Positions 37,807 to 45,614 of a DNA stretch of 45,614 nt are shown here, piece by piece. The translations under genes were made by a program, and so were the position numbers. Positions within the stretch are counted from its first letter, which is position 1. Every line of letters begins with the position of its first letter. The DNA is taken from assembly GCA_913009575.1 (NCBI GenBank), contig CAJVWH010000002.1, positions 1 through 45,614 of the forward strand, given 5' to 3'. Source of the DNA: an uncultured bacterium (GTDB lineage Bacteria; Patescibacteriota; Minisyncoccia; UBA9983). The notes beneath the pieces are model-generated. The model saw only the letters and a list, made by a program, of their open reading frames with translations, searched no databases and was not told the origin of the DNA.

Positions 37807-39876
37807 CTATTTATCTTTTTTCCCAATCGTAAATTTAGATCTGATGGATTTAATTCTTTTGATAAAACCTGATACGAGATAGATACTATTATTCTTTTTG
37901 CGTCTTTGCCATATTGAGATTTGAATAATCCACGACGCCACAAGGAGAAATAATAATACCAAAGAAAATGTGGATGTTATCTTGTTGTCGGCAAAAAAAG
38001 CCAGCGCGGCAGACAAAATTTTTCCCTTGCCATTCCCGGTTTTACTTCCAGGTATATTTGGTGGCGTTAAATTCGCTGATCCGGCAATTGCCGCGACTGT
38101 ACTGGTAGAAATGCCTTCTGCACCGGCAGTAACAACATTTTCTTTTTCAGATTTTCCTATTTCTTTCCTGATTTTTTTAATCTCTTCGCCGGCAGGAATA
38201 CTTCCCGCCTCGTGTTCCGCTCTCAGTCTTCTAATAAGGCCGTTATATCTTTCTATTTCCACCAAATCACTTTTTGTAAGAGGGAATTGCTTTTGGCAAT
38301 AAATCTCATTAACTTCTTTTTTGGTGGTGATATAAACATACCCCGTAGAATCTTTAAGCGCCCACGGATCCAGAATATCTTTTCTATGTTTTTTCTGAAA
38401 CTCGGAAACAGCGTCAAAGCTTGCCTTGTCATAAATTCCTGTAACGGCAAGACTGGAAAAACCTTCAAAATCCCTTAAAAATACCTGCAATTTGCGTACC
38501 TCATCAGGATTATTGTTTCCGCCAAGCTTGATGTATTCAAGAAGGTAGTTGCATGTTGAAGGAATAGGCGTCTCTTCAGGTAATTTTGGCAAAGTAATGG
38601 ACAATTCTATTCCGCCAACTTCTTCGTCTGTTCTGCCGGCAAGTGGACGGAAATAATATGGGACGCCACTTTTAAGGCCAGAAATAGTCACGGAATGGCT
38701 TGTTGCGTAAACTGAAGTTGTGGCCGTGGAAAACTCATATTCGTTGAACGGCTTAGTGCTTGAAGCGTATGATTTTAATCCATAAAGGACAGAGCTTGTC
38801 GCTTGCAGATTTGTGTCCCATGTGACCAAAACCGTGCTGGTTGCGGCATATTCAACTTTTTCATTTGTAATTTCCAAGTGGATTGGAGTTCCGCCCCCTC
38901 CGCCGCCTCCTCCGCCGCAATTGCTTACGCATCCGCTTGGTGGTGATGGAGGTGGTGTTGAGGGTGAACTCATCTCAACAGTCCTCAGGACTTCATCAGC
39001 AGTGGCTCCGTCGGAGTCGGAAACATTGTAAGTGATAGTATAAGTTCCGACGGCGGAAGTGTCCACCGTGTCTCCTCCAACGACAATATCAGAGGTGATA
39101 TCACCGTCTTCGGTGTCAGTCGCGGTGGCTCCGGGGTCGGTAAAGGTGTCTCCAACCGTCAAATTTATCGGGTTGTCGCCGAGAAGCGTGATAACAGGAG
39201 CCTGATTTTCGTCATTGTCATCCGGAGAATCACACCCTGGATCATTTGGATAATCCACTAATCCGTCCCCGTCATTGTCTACTCCATCGGAACATTGGGG
39301 CAAATTAACGGCATCTAAGGCAAGACATACCGCCTCTACGCTATTTGCGCTTGAATTATCGGGCCAAAAGGCATGCAATGCTGAAACACTGTCAGTATCC
39401 TTACTGATAACAAGCGCTTGGTCAACAACCTCCGCAGTGCTTGCCTCTTCCGCACAGTCAGCAAGATCGCTGATTGCAGAAGAAGTGGCAATACTTGACC
39501 CGTTTTTGTAAAAAACCGCCTTCCATTGCTCGTGAGGCTGAAACACGTTAATTCTACTATCATATCCGTCATAAGAGGCAAGAGAAACAGAATAAGTTCC
39601 TTGAGGAATACTCGCGCTCTGGGGACCGCAAGTTGCTTCATCAATCGTGCCACTGGAAACAATCTTTCCGCAAGACAAAGGCAGAAAATTCACAATAATC
39701 CTTCCTTGTTGCTGGTTAAATGGGCAAATTGGCGTATATCCTTGGCTTTCAGCGAAAACTGGGGAGGCCACCGCAAAAAATACGCTGACGGCAAATAAAG
39801 CCGCAAGAGAAAATTTAAGCATGATATTGAGAGAAATAAGACCATAATGCCCATTTGTTTGTTTGATTGTAGTCAT
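37807..39876 (-). CDS. Large surface protein: DUF5011-like, peptidoglycan-binding-like, C-terminal anchor
   Basis: A 689-residue exported protein. Domains by residue: signal peptide (1-42; ATG at codon 19, MLKFSLAALF, position 39822, is an equally good start), an N-terminal domain with cysteines, acidic DGVDNDGDGLVDYPNDPGCDSPDDND (198-223, calcium-binding type), a DUF5011/Ig-like domain (APVITLLGDN to VSDSDG, 226-290), a Pro/Ser-rich and nine-glycine linker (302-330), a fibronectin-like domain (331-430), a peptidoglycan-binding-1-like domain (EVRKLQVFLRDFEGF to SEFQKKHRKDIL, 459-502), a coiled region and a C-terminal transmembrane helix (FSLVLLFLLVASWIIQI) with a basic cytosolic tail. It should be wall-associated. 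Function unknown; this layout is recurrent in Parcubacteria. Confidence 0.85.
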   Translation of the reverse strand: MTTIKQTNGHYGLISLNIMLKFSLAALFAVSVFFAVASPVFAESQGYTPICPFNQQQGRIIVNFLPLSCGKIVSSGTIDEATCGPQSASIPQGTYSVSLASYDGYDSRINVFQPHEQWKAVFYKNGSSIATSSAISDLADCAEEASTAEVVDQALVISKDTDSVSALHAFWPDNSSANSVEAVCLALDAVNLPQCSDGVDNDGDGLVDYPNDPGCDSPDDNDENQAPVITLLGDNPINLTVGDTFTDPGATATDTEDGDITSDIVVGGDTVDTSAVGTYTITYNVSDSDGATADEVLRTVEMSSPSTPPPSPPSGCVSNCGGGGGGGGGTPIHLEITNEKVEYAATSTVLVTWDTNLQATSSVLYGLKSYASSTKPFNEYEFSTATTSVYATSHSVTISGLKSGVPYYFRPLAGRTDEEVGGIELSITLPKLPEETPIPSTCNYLLEYIKLGGNNNPDEVRKLQVFLRDFEGFSSLAVTGIYDKASFDAVSEFQKKHRKDILDPWALKDSTGYVYITTKKEVNEIYCQKQFPLTKSDLVEIERYNGLIRRLRAEHEAGSIPAGEEIKKIRKEIGKSEKENVVTAGAEGISTSTVAAIAGSANLTPPNIPGSKTGNGKGKILSAALAFFADNKITSTFSLVLLFLLVASWIIQISIWQRRKKNNSIYLVSGFIKRIKSIRSKFTIGKKDK

Positions 39877-40034
39877 ATCAGTATTGTTAAATTAACCGAT
39901 AATAATCGACCTTCCTTGTTGTTCAATAGTTAACGAGCAGTAATCTCATATTTTATTTTAAAAGACCAAAATTAATAGATGTTTAAAGAGCAAAAAAATG
40001 AACTAATACTAATTATATACAATACATTTAATTT

Positions 40035-40934
40035 TTAATTTGTCAACCTGCGCCTTGAATGAAATGCCTTATGGACATCGCGAAGCTGTTTGTCCGTTAT
40101 GTGGGTATAAATTTGCGTGGTAGTAATATTGGAATGGCCGAGGAGAGATTGGACCGAGCGCAAATCAGCCCCGGCGGACAATAAGTCAGTGGCAAAACAG
40201 TGACGAATCACATGGGGTGTAACTTTTTTGGAAATTCCGGCTTTAATAGCATAATATTTTACGATTCTTTCCACGGAACGCGGAGTAAGACGAGAAGTGT
40301 CGGAAACTCGGTTTCCGACATGGATAAATAGGGGTTCATTTGTGTCAGTTCTTTTTTCCAAATAGTTTTTTAATGATTTCTTCGCGCTCTCGGACAAAAA
40401 AACAACTCTTATTTTATCTCCTTTGCCGCGTACCGAAAATTCTCCCGTTTTCGCTTCAACAATACGATCTCTATTCAAAGAGCATAATTCCGAAACTCTC
40501 AATCCGGTTGAAAACAAAAGCTCCAATATGGCCTTGTCGCGTAATGATTTCAATCCATTGCCTTGGGGAGCATTAAGCAATCTTCCCAACTCCTCTTCCG
40601 TTATCAAATCCAATTCACGTTGGGGAACTTTGGCAAGTTCTATTCTTTCCGGAGCCAAGGATTTAATTCCACGCCTTGCCAGATATTTCAAAAACACACG
40701 GAGAGCGATTAAATAATAATTTTGCGTTTTTCTCTTTAATTCTTGCCTATTAAGCCTTAATCTAAACTTGCGCACCGTTTCATCAGTGATTTCCTCCGGT
40801 CCCTTTATTTTTGAGAACTCCAGAAACTTGCTTAGATATCTGCCGTAATTTTCCACTGTTTTTACGCTCCTTCCTTTTTCTATTTCCAAATATTCCAAAA
40901 ATTCTTTTCTTAAATTCTTAATGTCGCACAACAT
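40035..40934 (-). CDS. xerC: Tyrosine recombinase XerC/XerD-like
   Basis: ATG at 40934 (MLCDIKNLRKEF) is chosen over the track start at 40973, which adds a hydrophobic leader. The 299-residue protein has the N-terminal SAM-like domain (1-95) and the catalytic set Arg146 (STGLRVSEL), Lys171 (RGKGDKIR), His241 and Arg244 (HVIRH), His267 (LLGHSNI) and Tyr276 (TQIYTH). It resolves chromosome dimers at dif; with only one Xer here it may act alone. It could also be XerD or a XerA/XerH type. A palindrome at 40298-40320 encodes VGNRVSDT, apparently extra between two strands. Confidence 0.92.
   Translation of the reverse strand: MLCDIKNLRKEFLEYLEIEKGRSVKTVENYGRYLSKFLEFSKIKGPEEITDETVRKFRLRLNRQELKRKTQNYYLIALRVFLKYLARRGIKSLAPERIELAKVPQRELDLITEEELGRLLNAPQGNGLKSLRDKAILELLFSTGLRVSELCSLNRDRIVEAKTGEFSVRGKGDKIRVVFLSESAKKSLKNYLEKRTDTNEPLFIHVGNRVSDTSRLTPRSVERIVKYYAIKAGISKKVTPHVIRHCFATDLLSAGADLRSVQSLLGHSNITTTQIYTHITDKQLRDVHKAFHSRRRLTN
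40298..40320. repeat. Intragenic palindrome in xerC
   Basis: TGTCGGAAAC and GTTTCCGACA are perfect 10-bp arms around TCG (11 bp with one T-G pair around a central C). Encodes VGNRVSDT in frame. Confidence 0.85.
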
Positions 40935-40963
40935 TAAAAATAGTATACAACAAATTTTGAAAG

Positions 40964-40972
40964 TTATCCACA
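40964..40972 (+). promoter_or_regulatory. DnaA-box-like 9-mer near xerC
   Basis: TTATCCACA, a perfect DnaA-box consensus, in the divergent space upstream of xerC. A single site; binding is not shown. Confidence 0.35.
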
Positions 40973-41057
40973 ATGGAATATCTGAGGTAATGCTTTTTTA
41001 ATTATACTTAATGTAATAGAATAATTATATTGGTTAACGTTTTTGTAATTTTATATA

Positions 41058-41555
41058 ATGCTTAAAAAACCCGCGACTATCATTCTTTTTTTATCGCTAG
41101 CGCTTGTTCTTTTTTCCTACTTTTTTTTCTTCCATAAAACACCCGAAAAACACCAAGCGGAAGAAATTAAACAAGGGCTGATGGAAATGGTTGCGGGAAC
41201 GGTTGTTGGAATTGACCAAAGTCAAAATAACTTTGATGTTGATATTGACCCATTGGGCACCAATAAAACTTACACAATTTATGCCGATAATGGCACAAAA
41301 TTCTTTTCCTTGCGCTACCCAAAGCCGCAAATCGGCAAATTTAAAAAAAATAATTCCACCTCTCCATCTGAATTTGAAGAAGGGCAATCGTTCATAAGGA
41401 AGCCCGCTAAGAAAATTTCCGTTAATTTTGATTACCTGAAAAAAAGAATGTTGGTTGAAATATATTTTTACAAACGCCTTAACCCCAAAAAATCCAAATT
41501 GATTGCCAAAAGCGTTAATATAATTGAACATGGAGAGAGTACCCCGCATCATTAA
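41058..41555 (+). CDS. Hypothetical protein with N-terminal membrane anchor
   Basis: A 165-residue protein with one N-terminal transmembrane helix (IILFLSLALVLFSYFFFF) and an external domain that reads as a small beta barrel: MVAGTVVGIDQSQNNFDVDID, TYTIYADNGTKFFSL, and KKRMLVEIYFY. The GTVVGID..NF.V pattern and the DNGTKF turn recall OB/DUF5666-like domains, but the match is loose. It overlaps the following giant surface gene by 26 nt, so both may be translated from one message. A TATAAT overlaps its own ATG and is therefore not a usable -10. Function unknown. Confidence 0.65.
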   Translation: MLKKPATIILFLSLALVLFSYFFFFHKTPEKHQAEEIKQGLMEMVAGTVVGIDQSQNNFDVDIDPLGTNKTYTIYADNGTKFFSLRYPKPQIGKFKKNNSTSPSEFEEGQSFIRKPAKKISVNFDYLKKRMLVEIYFYKRLNPKKSKLIAKSVNIIEHGESTPHH

Positions 41556-44500
41556 AAAAATTTTTGTTTATTTGTTTGCCGCGCCCTTCATGGGTTTATT
41601 GTTTCTTTGTCCCAATTTTAACGCGGTTTCCGCTCAAACCGAATCTGTAAGTTTAATCCGCGAAGATTGCACCGGCTATACAAATTGCTACACATCGCTC
41701 GCGGACTGGGAGGCAAATTACGGAAATATAAATTTTGGAGGATGTTCAACAGGCGACCTTGTCTGTGCCGACAAAATAGCCGTGGCCAAAATTGAAGGCG
41801 CTTGGACCAATCCTGACACCAACCCGCTGAGTATAGCCGGGTGGAATACGGGGCCAAACAATTACATCAAAATTTACACCACCTCTGAAGCCAGACATAG
41901 CGGGGTGTGGAATAATAATGCTTATAGAATCCAAATATCAACGGGTATCGCCATAGATAATGAAGAAAATTATGTAAAAATTGACGGTCTCCAGATAAAA
42001 GTAACATCAAATTCCAGCTCAGGTTATGGGGTTTTATCCGAAGGAATCAATGGCGGGGGAGATGTTGAAATATCAAACAATATTATTGTGGGTCCGAATA
42101 TTGTTTCCGGCCCCGGATATGACGGGGTTGGAATATTTATGTATTCCAATGATTCCGACACCACGCATAAAATTTGGAACAACATTATCTATAATTGGGG
42201 GAGCGGGGACTCGGTTTATGGAATTTTGTTATGGTACACAAACGATATCGCCTATATTTACAATAATACAATTTACAATTCCACTTTGGGAATATCCGCG
42301 GACGGGGGAAATGCCACATTAAAAAACAACATATCAATTGCCGACTTTCCATCAACCGGATTTTATTCCTTAGAAAATTTCAATATTGCCAGCTCCACAA
42401 GTAACGCTTCCAATAACGGGGACATTCCGGGATTAAATCCAATAATTCTTTCAAGCGGCAGTCCCAATGATTATTTCATCAGCAGTACTGAATTTCATAT
42501 TAATCCCACCGCGCAATACGCCCAAGAAATCACAGATGCCGGAGAAAATCTTTCTACAGACGCCAATCTCGCGTTTCAAAATGATGCCGGCGGAGAAATC
42601 AGGGGCGCGGTATGGGACATAGGGGCAGACGAAAAAGATACAACACCGCCAAAGCGCAGCAATGGTTCTCCGCAAGGAACAATATACTTGGTTCCGGGTC
42701 CGACGAACAAAATAATCACCTTAAATACGGACAAGAACGCCACCTGCAAATATTCAACATCCCCCGGAATAAATTACAACTCCATGGCCAATATCTTTTC
42801 GGCAACGGGGGGAACTTTCCACTCCACCATTGTTTACAATCTCAACCAAGGGGAGACATATTCTTATTACGTAAAATGCCAAGACGTTTTGGGCAACGCC
42901 AACACGGACGACTACATAATTAATTTTTCCGTCAGTCCCATCCCTATTGGCGGCCTTTGGGGAAACTACAATAAACTGGGAACTGATGATTGGACGGAAT
43001 TCAAAACGGCGAAAGTGGAAAATATTGATTTTCTAAACTTTGACGCCACGCTTTTGAGCAGAATCGGACAAATAAACGATGCGGAGATTATTTGGAGGGG
43101 AGCCATTTTGGCCGACACAAGCGGAACATATAATTTTCGCATTGACACATTGGGGCAATATAGCAGGTTTGACATCGATGATACCTACCTTTGGCCAAGA
43201 GGCGGCTGGTGGGCGTACGGCGATAAATCCAATTCCATTTATCTTACGGCCGGTTGGCATTTTTTCTACCTTCGTTTCCAAGTGCCGTCATATCAATCAG
43301 ACTCTCAAGCCCAACTTTATTGGACACCCCCCGGACAATCGGAAGAAATTATTCCAACCGACCATTTGAGTCCGCAATTATGGTCAAACAAAATAATCAC
43401 CATTCCTGATATTTCAAAACCGAAAGAACAAATCAATTATATTACCGCGGGCGTCGGAACGGCAGACCTGCCAAATCCAACCATTGAGATTACTCTTCCA
43501 AACAATGTACTAAAAGACGAAGTCTGGATTATATGGCTTAATTCGCAAAACCCAAACATTACCGTTACAAATACTCTCAGCGGAGTGAGTGAAAGTATTG
43601 TCGGAACCCGACTTACCACCGTTCAGGGACTGGGTTTGGATGGCGTGGTAGCAAAACTCCCGCAAACTCTGATTCCCGATTCGGGTACATTGGAGCTTTC
43701 TTTCAGTGAGCAATTTCCCAGCAGGCCGGCAGGTATAGGAATAATCGTTCCATATGTTGACCCCAGCCGTCCTTTGGGGAGAATTTCCATTAACGCGATG
43801 GCCAATTCAATATACCGCCGGGTAAGCCCCGTTTTTATTTTTCCCGTAAACCTGGAGGTCAGCAATAATATCCAGCCGCTTTTTATGTTCAGCGACGGCG
43901 AAACTAAAGTGACGGCTCCGGGTAGTTACCGCCCGAATTATCTGGTAATGCTCGCCGGAAAGGGAGCGCAACCTTCGCAATTTGATATATTGCAAAATAT
44001 GGGAGGAACAAAAATTGTGCCCCAAGATCTAAGCGTGCCCATTGACCTGAATAATTCAAACACATGGTATCCAAGTTTTGGAAGAGAGGGCCCCCAGTTT
44101 GATGTGGTTTCGCCAAATTATGTTCCGAATCAATGGTCCGGCGCGGCGGATACGGGAGGGGGTCAAATTAACTCCATCAGTATTCCTTTGGACAGCGCAT
44201 GGGTGGCTTTCCAAATTTACTCAAGTAATTTTGACGAGGACGGTGTCTGGGGAGACGCCGAATCCGGCACTTCAATTGTCGGAGGAATTTTCTCAACTCT
44301 GGCGCTGGCAAAAGAATCCGTTCCCGACGCCCCCGCAAACCTCACCGCCACTGCGGGAAGCGGGACCGATTGCGAAACCATAAATTTGAATTGGACTGAT
44401 AATTCAACCAATGAAATTAAATTTGAGATTGAAAGAAAGAATGACGGAGGAACATTTGCTTGGATTGCCGACGCTCCCGCCGACGCGACTTCTTACCTTG

Positions 44501-44994
44501 ACAGCAACTTAATAGGAGGGAACGATTATTCTTACCGCGCAAGAGCCTGCAACAACGACAATTGCTCGTCTTATTCAAATGAAACCGCTTCCACTACTGC
44601 GATAAATTGCTCGGATTTCAATCTTTCAAACTCAAACGCCATTTACTCCACCATTGTTAATGGGCTTGATTCAGTTTCAACGGAAACCGCGATTAGCGCA
44701 ATCAACGTGGTAAATTTTTCAGACAGCATAAATCTGTCAGTTGATTCAATAAGCCCCGCCATTCAAGGAGCCACTTACAACTTTAACGGCATAACATGTT
44801 CCATTGGGGAAATCTGTGACACACTCACGTCTTCTGAATATGCCACGGGTTCGGTATTCAGCGTTAATGTTCCCGGAGATACTAATAAGGGGCTTTATAC
44901 CATAACCATTAAAGGAGAGGGAGGCGGGTTAATCAGAACAACAAAAGTAAATTTAAACATAGAAATTCTTGAACCAAATTGGAGAGAATTTTAG
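41530..44994 (+). CDS. Giant surface protein: beta-helix, PA14 and fibronectin domains
   Basis: ATG at 41530 (MERVPRIIKKIF) is used; the track start is a TTG two codons before. The 1154-residue protein has a signal peptide (about 1-35, ending AVSAQ), a parallel beta-helix with repeating NNxI/IYNN motifs (about 60-365: VEISNNIIVGPN, HKIWNNIIYN, AYIYNNTIYN), a DTTPP junction, a chitobiase/Ig-like domain (about 375-465), a PA14 domain (about 470-615: AEIIWRGAI, SGTYNFRID, LYWTPPG), a beta region, and a fibronectin III domain (PDAPANLTATAGSG to NETAST, about 930-1020). It ends at a beta domain with no anchor, so it is likely secreted or held by partners. Sugar binding is inferred from PA14 and beta-helix types. 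Confidence 0.82.
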   Translation: MERVPRIIKKIFVYLFAAPFMGLLFLCPNFNAVSAQTESVSLIREDCTGYTNCYTSLADWEANYGNINFGGCSTGDLVCADKIAVAKIEGAWTNPDTNPLSIAGWNTGPNNYIKIYTTSEARHSGVWNNNAYRIQISTGIAIDNEENYVKIDGLQIKVTSNSSSGYGVLSEGINGGGDVEISNNIIVGPNIVSGPGYDGVGIFMYSNDSDTTHKIWNNIIYNWGSGDSVYGILLWYTNDIAYIYNNTIYNSTLGISADGGNATLKNNISIADFPSTGFYSLENFNIASSTSNASNNGDIPGLNPIILSSGSPNDYFISSTEFHINPTAQYAQEITDAGENLSTDANLAFQNDAGGEIRGAVWDIGADEKDTTPPKRSNGSPQGTIYLVPGPTNKIITLNTDKNATCKYSTSPGINYNSMANIFSATGGTFHSTIVYNLNQGETYSYYVKCQDVLGNANTDDYIINFSVSPIPIGGLWGNYNKLGTDDWTEFKTAKVENIDFLNFDATLLSRIGQINDAEIIWRGAILADTSGTYNFRIDTLGQYSRFDIDDTYLWPRGGWWAYGDKSNSIYLTAGWHFFYLRFQVPSYQSDSQAQLYWTPPGQSEEIIPTDHLSPQLWSNKIITIPDISKPKEQINYITAGVGTADLPNPTIEITLPNNVLKDEVWIIWLNSQNPNITVTNTLSGVSESIVGTRLTTVQGLGLDGVVAKLPQTLIPDSGTLELSFSEQFPSRPAGIGIIVPYVDPSRPLGRISINAMANSIYRRVSPVFIFPVNLEVSNNIQPLFMFSDGETKVTAPGSYRPNYLVMLAGKGAQPSQFDILQNMGGTKIVPQDLSVPIDLNNSNTWYPSFGREGPQFDVVSPNYVPNQWSGAADTGGGQINSISIPLDSAWVAFQIYSSNFDEDGVWGDAESGTSIVGGIFSTLALAKESVPDAPANLTATAGSGTDCETINLNWTDNSTNEIKFEIERKNDGGTFAWIADAPADATSYLDSNLIGGNDYSYRARACNNDNCSSYSNETASTTAINCSDFNLSNSNAIYSTIVNGLDSVSTETAISAINVVNFSDSINLSVDSISPAIQGATYNFNGITCSIGEICDTLTSSEYATGSVFSVNVPGDTNKGLYTITIKGEGGGLIRTTKVNLNIEILEPNWREF

Positions 44995-45008
44995 CTTTCC
45001 CATATATT

Positions 45009-45614
45009 TTATTCTACCACAAGTCCGATCGGAGGAGAGGGAGGGGTGGTGTCAACAATTGGAGTGCTCGCGTACACTCCATTCAGTGTCTTCCATAGCC
45101 CGCCACCTTTAGCACACCCGGAATATCCATTTTCATAAGTAACACTATAGCCGGTTTCTTTGCAAATCCTTGCTTCCATGGGCCACGGCCATAAAGGAGT
45201 GGATGTAAGAGTTCCATCCTGATACCGGTACAAGACTTCAGCTCCTATATCTGAGCCTGACTCACCCTTGCCTTTTAAGGCCGAAGGCACCATTAAATAG
45301 GCACCATTACCATAAGTTGCTGTATCATATGAAGGATTGACATATATCTCACCCGTCCCGGCGGAAGCTAATCCGCCATAATTAGTGGCCATTCCGTAAA
45401 GGTTGTTATATGTATTTGTAAAATATAAAAAGTGGATATTATTATTTACAAAGAATCCCGTTCCTGTTGACAATATAGAGAATATAGATGAGTTTTTAAG
45501 TGTCGTACCAATCCCAAAACCCGGGTTTTTTGTATATGCAGCATCCTCAGCCGACACAAAGGCATTATGTGCAGCATTTACTATCGTCATATGATTTAAT
45601 GTCAATGATTTATC
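45009..45614 (-). CDS. Surface beta-helix protein, C-terminal part (5' end beyond window)
   Basis: The track begins at 45605 with a TTG, but the frame stays open to the right edge (DKS precedes it), so this is the C-terminal about 200 residues of a larger gene. It has beta-helix-like turns (LKNSSIFSIL, FFVNNNIHFLYFTNTYNN), then SDIGAEVLYRYQDGTLT, LWPWPMEARICKETG and a final DTTPPSPPIGL. DIGA and DTTPP phrases also occur at the end of the beta-helix in the convergent giant protein, so the two share an ancestor module. Convergent with the giant gene, 14 nt between stops. Confidence 0.7.
   Translation of the reverse strand, partial: DKSLTLNHMTIVNAAHNAFVSAEDAAYTKNPGFGIGTTLKNSSIFSILSTGTGFFVNNNIHFLYFTNTYNNLYGMATNYGGLASAGTGEIYVNPSYDTATYGNGAYLMVPSALKGKGESGSDIGAEVLYRYQDGTLTSTPLWPWPMEARICKETGYSVTYENGYSGCAKGGGLWKTLNGVYASTPIVDTTPPSPPIGLVVE

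Noticed and set aside
39877-40034. dif site near the Xer gene
   Set aside because: No 28-bp sequence with two 11-bp Xer half-sites was found in the flanking gaps.
41054-41059. TATAAT at the start of the gene at 41058
   Set aside because: It overlaps the ATG itself, so it cannot direct a transcript that contains the start codon.
1-45614. CRISPR array, insertion sequence with transposase, rRNA genes, prophage
   Set aside because: No regularly spaced repeats, no transposase or phage structural genes and no rRNA sequence were seen.
1-45614. Recoded UGA as in Gracilibacteria/Absconditabacteria
   Set aside because: Conserved genes contain no in-frame TGA, and TGA serves as a stop (e.g. 33450-33452).

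Overview
This window looks like a chromosomal segment of a Candidate Phyla Radiation bacterium, most likely a Parcubacteria (Paceibacteria/Patescibacteria) member. The evidence is the style of the genes: AT-rich, tightly packed, short or domain-reduced housekeeping proteins, a stripped-down VirB4/PrgI/VirB6 secretion operon with CPR-type companions, large signal-peptide surface proteins with peptidoglycan-binding, PA14 and beta-helix domains, and tRNA genes without encoded CCA. The standard bacterial code fits; TGA is used as a stop, for example at the end of the glycosyltransferase at 33452. The lineage is inferred from gene style, not from a marker tree.

Layout. 1-2332 (minus): rpsO - NYN-domain protein - pnp, a variant of the classical rpsO-pnp RNA-turnover operon, with pnp running off the left edge. 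2412-3729 (minus): a coiled-coil HExxH protein and a small partner, ended by a strong terminator. 3838-6590 (plus): mutM, a lamin-tail-like membrane protein, a DoxX-like protein, a DUF458/YkuK RNase H-fold protein and tRNA-Lys. 6614-10162 (minus): polA - single-domain response regulator - holA. 10310-11527 (plus): nusA behind a leader with a terminator-like hairpin. 11536-23151 (minus): a twelve-gene operon for a minimal type IV secretion/pilus-like machine (EF-hand-like lipid-face protein, secreted Cys-rich protein, VirB6/TrbL, two paralogous small cytosolic proteins, PrgI, split VirB4, VirB2-like pilin, secreted accessory proteins). 23241-24071 (plus): an orphan membrane-anchored helical protein. 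24048-28424 (minus): adk - map - ruvX - galT - dedA - rsmA. 28591-30302 (minus): rplO - secY. 30404-34627 (plus): ruvA, a frameshifted MurE-like ligase, a glycosyltransferase and thiI. 34619-36253: four tRNAs (two Pro, two Arg) interleaved with PAP2, YraN and acylphosphatase genes, plus an intergenic cluster of inverted repeats and DnaA-box-like 9-mers. 36263-37729 (plus): CCA-adding enzyme. 37807-45614: surface proteins and a Xer recombinase.

Four signals go beyond ordinary annotation. (1) Short near-perfect palindromes lie in-frame inside several conserved housekeeping genes (pnp, polA, ruvX, xerC, a propeller gene, cca), with a GC-rich hairpin in mutM; several coincide with extra residues relative to the family as I recall it. 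They look like a family of tiny intragenic insertion elements. (2) Many genes have a (often extended) -10 box ending only 6-8 nt before the start codon, which predicts leaderless mRNAs as a main mode of expression. (3) The MurE-like gene is broken at A AAA AAG, the dnaX-type -1 slippery heptamer, in exactly the phase needed to rejoin the two halves. (4) The T4SS-like operon has no VirB8/9/10, VirB11 or VirD4 in the window and carries CPR-specific parts of unknown role. No stretch longer than about 300 bases lacks a gene. All statements rest on reading the sequence; no database search or alignment was run.
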